DNA of 16,219 nt from an uncultured Caulobacteraceae bacterium (GTDB lineage: Bacteria; Pseudomonadota; Alphaproteobacteria; Caulobacterales; Caulobacteraceae), in contig CAMLRH010000024.1 of assembly GCA_946482375.1 (NCBI GenBank), positions 1 to 16,219 on the forward strand, written 5' to 3'. Under the pieces are notes generated by a model. It had not been told where the DNA came from. It saw only the letters and a list, made by a program, of their open reading frames with translations, and ran no database searches. Made by a program: the position numbers and the translations under genes. Below are positions 14,604 through 16,219 of the stretch, piece after piece (the stretch's first letter is position 1; every line of letters starts with the position of its first letter).

Positions 14604-15310
14604 CAGGCGGCCGCGCCGGACTTGCGCCGGGCGGCAACAGGGGTGTCGTGCATGGCCGCCACCAGGGCTTCGGCCCTGGGGCAGCCGACGTCGGCGGGGC
14701 CGAAGGTGACGGCGGTCTCGGCCCAGAGCTTGTCCATGGTCGCGAGGTCGTCGGGGTCGTCGTCGGGCTCGGCCATGATCGCCGCCAGCGCTTCGGCGTC
14801 GGCAGGGTTGCCCGCGAGAGCGGCGAGCGCGCCGAACACCGCCCGGTAGGGGCTGGCGCGCTTGTGCAGCCGCTCGCCCAGGGCGGACAGGACGTGCGCG
14901 GCTTCGCCCAGCAGGGAGGCGGCTTCGTCGTCGGGCAGCGTCGAGAGGAACTCCAGGAAAACCGGCAGGTAGTCCGGCAGTTCGTTGGCCGAGAGCTCCA
15001 GCCCCTTGCTGCGATAGAGCTCGAGCAGCGCGACCATGGCCTGGCCGCGGTCACGGCTCTCGCCATGGACGTGCTCGTAGAGGTTCAGCGACAGCGAGCG
15101 CGTGCGGTCGAACAACCACACGTAGCGCTCCTGATGCTCCAGCAGGTCGCCGGCCGAGAGGGCCTCGGCCAGCTTGCCGAGAGCACGGCGCAAGGCGCGC
15201 GGAATGCGCCCGTCGTCGGCCAGCACGGCCGCCGCGGCGGGCATCTGCTCGCGGACCGCCTCGGAGGGATAGCTGAGCAGCACCGCCAGGGCGCGATAGC
15301 TGAGAGACAT
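14603..15310 (-). CDS. narJ: Nitrate reductase assembly chaperone NarJ
   Basis: NarJ binds apo-NarG in the cytoplasm, directs insertion of the molybdenum cofactor and Fe-S cluster, and holds NarGH until it docks on NarI; it is not part of the final enzyme. The 235-residue protein shows the TorD/NarJ-family all-helical pattern, with the NarJ core YVWLFDRTRSLSLNLYEHVH then GESRDRGQAMVALLELY (63-99) and LPDYLPVFLEFL (111-122). The ATG at 15310 lies 3 nt after the narH stop, and its own stop overlaps narI, the standard narGHJI layout. Confidence 0.96.
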   Translation of the reverse strand: MSLSYRALAVLLSYPSEAVREQMPAAAAVLADDGRIPRALRRALGKLAEALSAGDLLEHQERYVWLFDRTRSLSLNLYEHVHGESRDRGQAMVALLELYRSKGLELSANELPDYLPVFLEFLSTLPDDEAASLLGEAAHVLSALGERLHKRASPYRAVFGALAALAGNPADAEALAAIMAEPDDDPDDLATMDKLWAETAVTFGPADVGCPRAEALVAAMHDTPVAARRKSGAAA

Positions 15311-15313
15311 GGT

Positions 15314-16219
15314 CTAGGCCTCCATCGGGGTCTTGGCGCGCGAGCGCTTGTTGGGGCCGAACAGGCCAAGCTCGGTGCGGCCGCCGGAGCAGTCGTTGCC
15401 GAAGGTGAAGCCGCAGGAGCCGCGCAGGTCGTAGGCGTCCTCGGCGTTCTCGCGGTGGGTCGAGGGGATGACGAAGCGGTCCTCGTAGTTGGCGATGGCC
15501 ATGTAGCGGTACATGTCCTCCACCTGCGCGGCGCTCAGGCCGACCTTCTCGGCGGCCCGGTGGTCGATGCGGCCGTCGATGCTCTTGGTGCGCATAAAGC
15601 TGCGCATGGCGAGCATCCGCTCCAGCGCCTGGACGACCGGCGGCTCGTCGCCGGCGGTGAGCAGGTTGGCGAGGTATTTCACCGGGATGCGCAGCGACTT
15701 CACGTCGGGCATCTCGCCGTCCATCTCAAGCGCGCCAGCGGCAGCGGCCGACTGGATCGGCGACAGCGGCGGCACGTACCAGACCATCGGCAGCGTCCGG
15801 TATTCCGGATGCAGCGGGAAGGCGACCTTCCAGTCTATGGCCATCTTGTAGACCGGGCTCTTGCGCGCCGCCTCAAGCCAGGCCTCCGGCACGCCGTCCC
15901 TGCGGGCCTGGTCGATTACCTCGGGGTCGAAGGGGTCGAGGAAGACCTCTAGCTGGGCCTGGTAGAGGTCCTTCTCATCGGGCGTCGAAGCCGCCGCCTC
16001 GATGCGGTCGGCGTCATAGAGCAGCACGCCCAGGTAGCGGATGCGGCCCACGCAAGTTTCCGAGCAGACCGTCGGCTGGCCCACCTCGATGCGCGGGAAG
16101 CAGAAGGTGCACTTCTCCGACTTACCGGACTCCCAGTTGTAGTAGATCTTCTTGTAGGGGCAGGCCGAGACGCACATGCGCCAGCCGCGGCACTTGTCCT
16201 GGTCGATGAGGACGATGCC
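15314..16219 (-). CDS. narH: Respiratory nitrate reductase beta subunit NarH (partial, N-terminal part outside window)
   Basis: The last 301 residues are visible; the family is about 500 long. NarH carries four Fe-S clusters linking NarI haem to NarG. The visible part begins IVLIDQDKCRGWRMCVSACP, where the Trp in CRGWRMC replaces a cysteine and marks the [3Fe-4S] site of NarH. ESGKSEKCTFCFPRIEVGQ and PTVCSETCVGRIRYLGVLLY supply further ligands. MVWYVPPLSPIQ and the tail GGRTELGLFGPNKRSR are also typical. Downstream order narJ-narI confirms it. narG and the operon promoter must lie beyond the right edge. Confidence 0.97.
   Translation of the reverse strand, partial: GIVLIDQDKCRGWRMCVSACPYKKIYYNWESGKSEKCTFCFPRIEVGQPTVCSETCVGRIRYLGVLLYDADRIEAAASTPDEKDLYQAQLEVFLDPFDPEVIDQARRDGVPEAWLEAARKSPVYKMAIDWKVAFPLHPEYRTLPMVWYVPPLSPIQSAAAAGALEMDGEMPDVKSLRIPVKYLANLLTAGDEPPVVQALERMLAMRSFMRTKSIDGRIDHRAAEKVGLSAAQVEDMYRYMAIANYEDRFVIPSTHRENAEDAYDLRGSCGFTFGNDCSGGRTELGLFGPNKRSRAKTPMEA

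Noticed and set aside
14648..15952. A 434-codon plus-strand frame across narJ and narH.
   Set aside because: It lies antisense to two certain genes and shows low-complexity Gly/Val/Gln composition.
1..16219. CRISPR arrays, tRNA or rRNA genes, insertion sequences, attachment sites, riboswitches.
   Set aside because: No regularly spaced repeats, cloverleaf, transposase frame or known aptamer was seen; nearly all sequence is accounted for by genes.

Overview
This is a high-GC, gene-dense window that reads as an alphaproteobacterial chromosome; Caulobacterales (Phenylobacterium/Caulobacter-like) is my best guess from protein style and gene content, but no rRNA or tRNA fixes it. Genes are tightly packed and often joined by 4-base ATGA or GTGA overlaps. 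No gap longer than about 220 bp lacks a gene, and I saw no insertion sequence, CRISPR array or tRNA.

Region 1 (1-1046, minus strand): a TetR repressor gene overlaps the start of an HlyD/YbhG-type efflux adaptor gene that runs off the left edge. A perfect 18-bp palindrome sits on the repressor's own promoter. Region 2 (1080-4316): an FAD-linked D-2-hydroxyacid (D-lactate-type) dehydrogenase on the minus strand is divergent from moaE-moaC-TSUP exporter on the plus strand, with one Fnr-like box between them. Region 3 (4294-7939, minus strand): ubiT-ubiU-ubiV, the oxygen-independent ubiquinone pathway, is followed by an overlapping DauA-like FAD amine dehydrogenase gene. Two Fnr/Dnr-type boxes lie in front of ubiT.

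Region 4 (8045-10377): a Crp/Fnr-family regulator without an N-terminal Fe-S cysteine cluster is divergent from an acyl-CoA dehydrogenase. Two Fnr-type boxes lie between them, and each sits about 41.5 bp from a plausible start site of the nearer gene. Region 5 (10365-16219, minus strand): the distal part of a respiratory nitrate reductase operon, narH(partial)-narJ-narI, continues without a clear break into a PpiC-type prolyl isomerase, an outer-membrane barrel protein, a hemerythrin and mobA.

Together the window looks like an anaerobic (nitrate-respiration) island. It holds the nitrate reductase and its chaperones, molybdenum-cofactor genes (moaE, moaC, mobA), quinone synthesis without oxygen (ubiTUV), two flavin dehydrogenases that could feed electrons to quinone, and an Fnr-family regulator. 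Matching DNA boxes stand before three of the transcription units. The least described parts are the DauA-like gene coupled to ubiV, the C-terminal domain on the PpiC protein, and the barrel-hemerythrin pair inside the nar operon.
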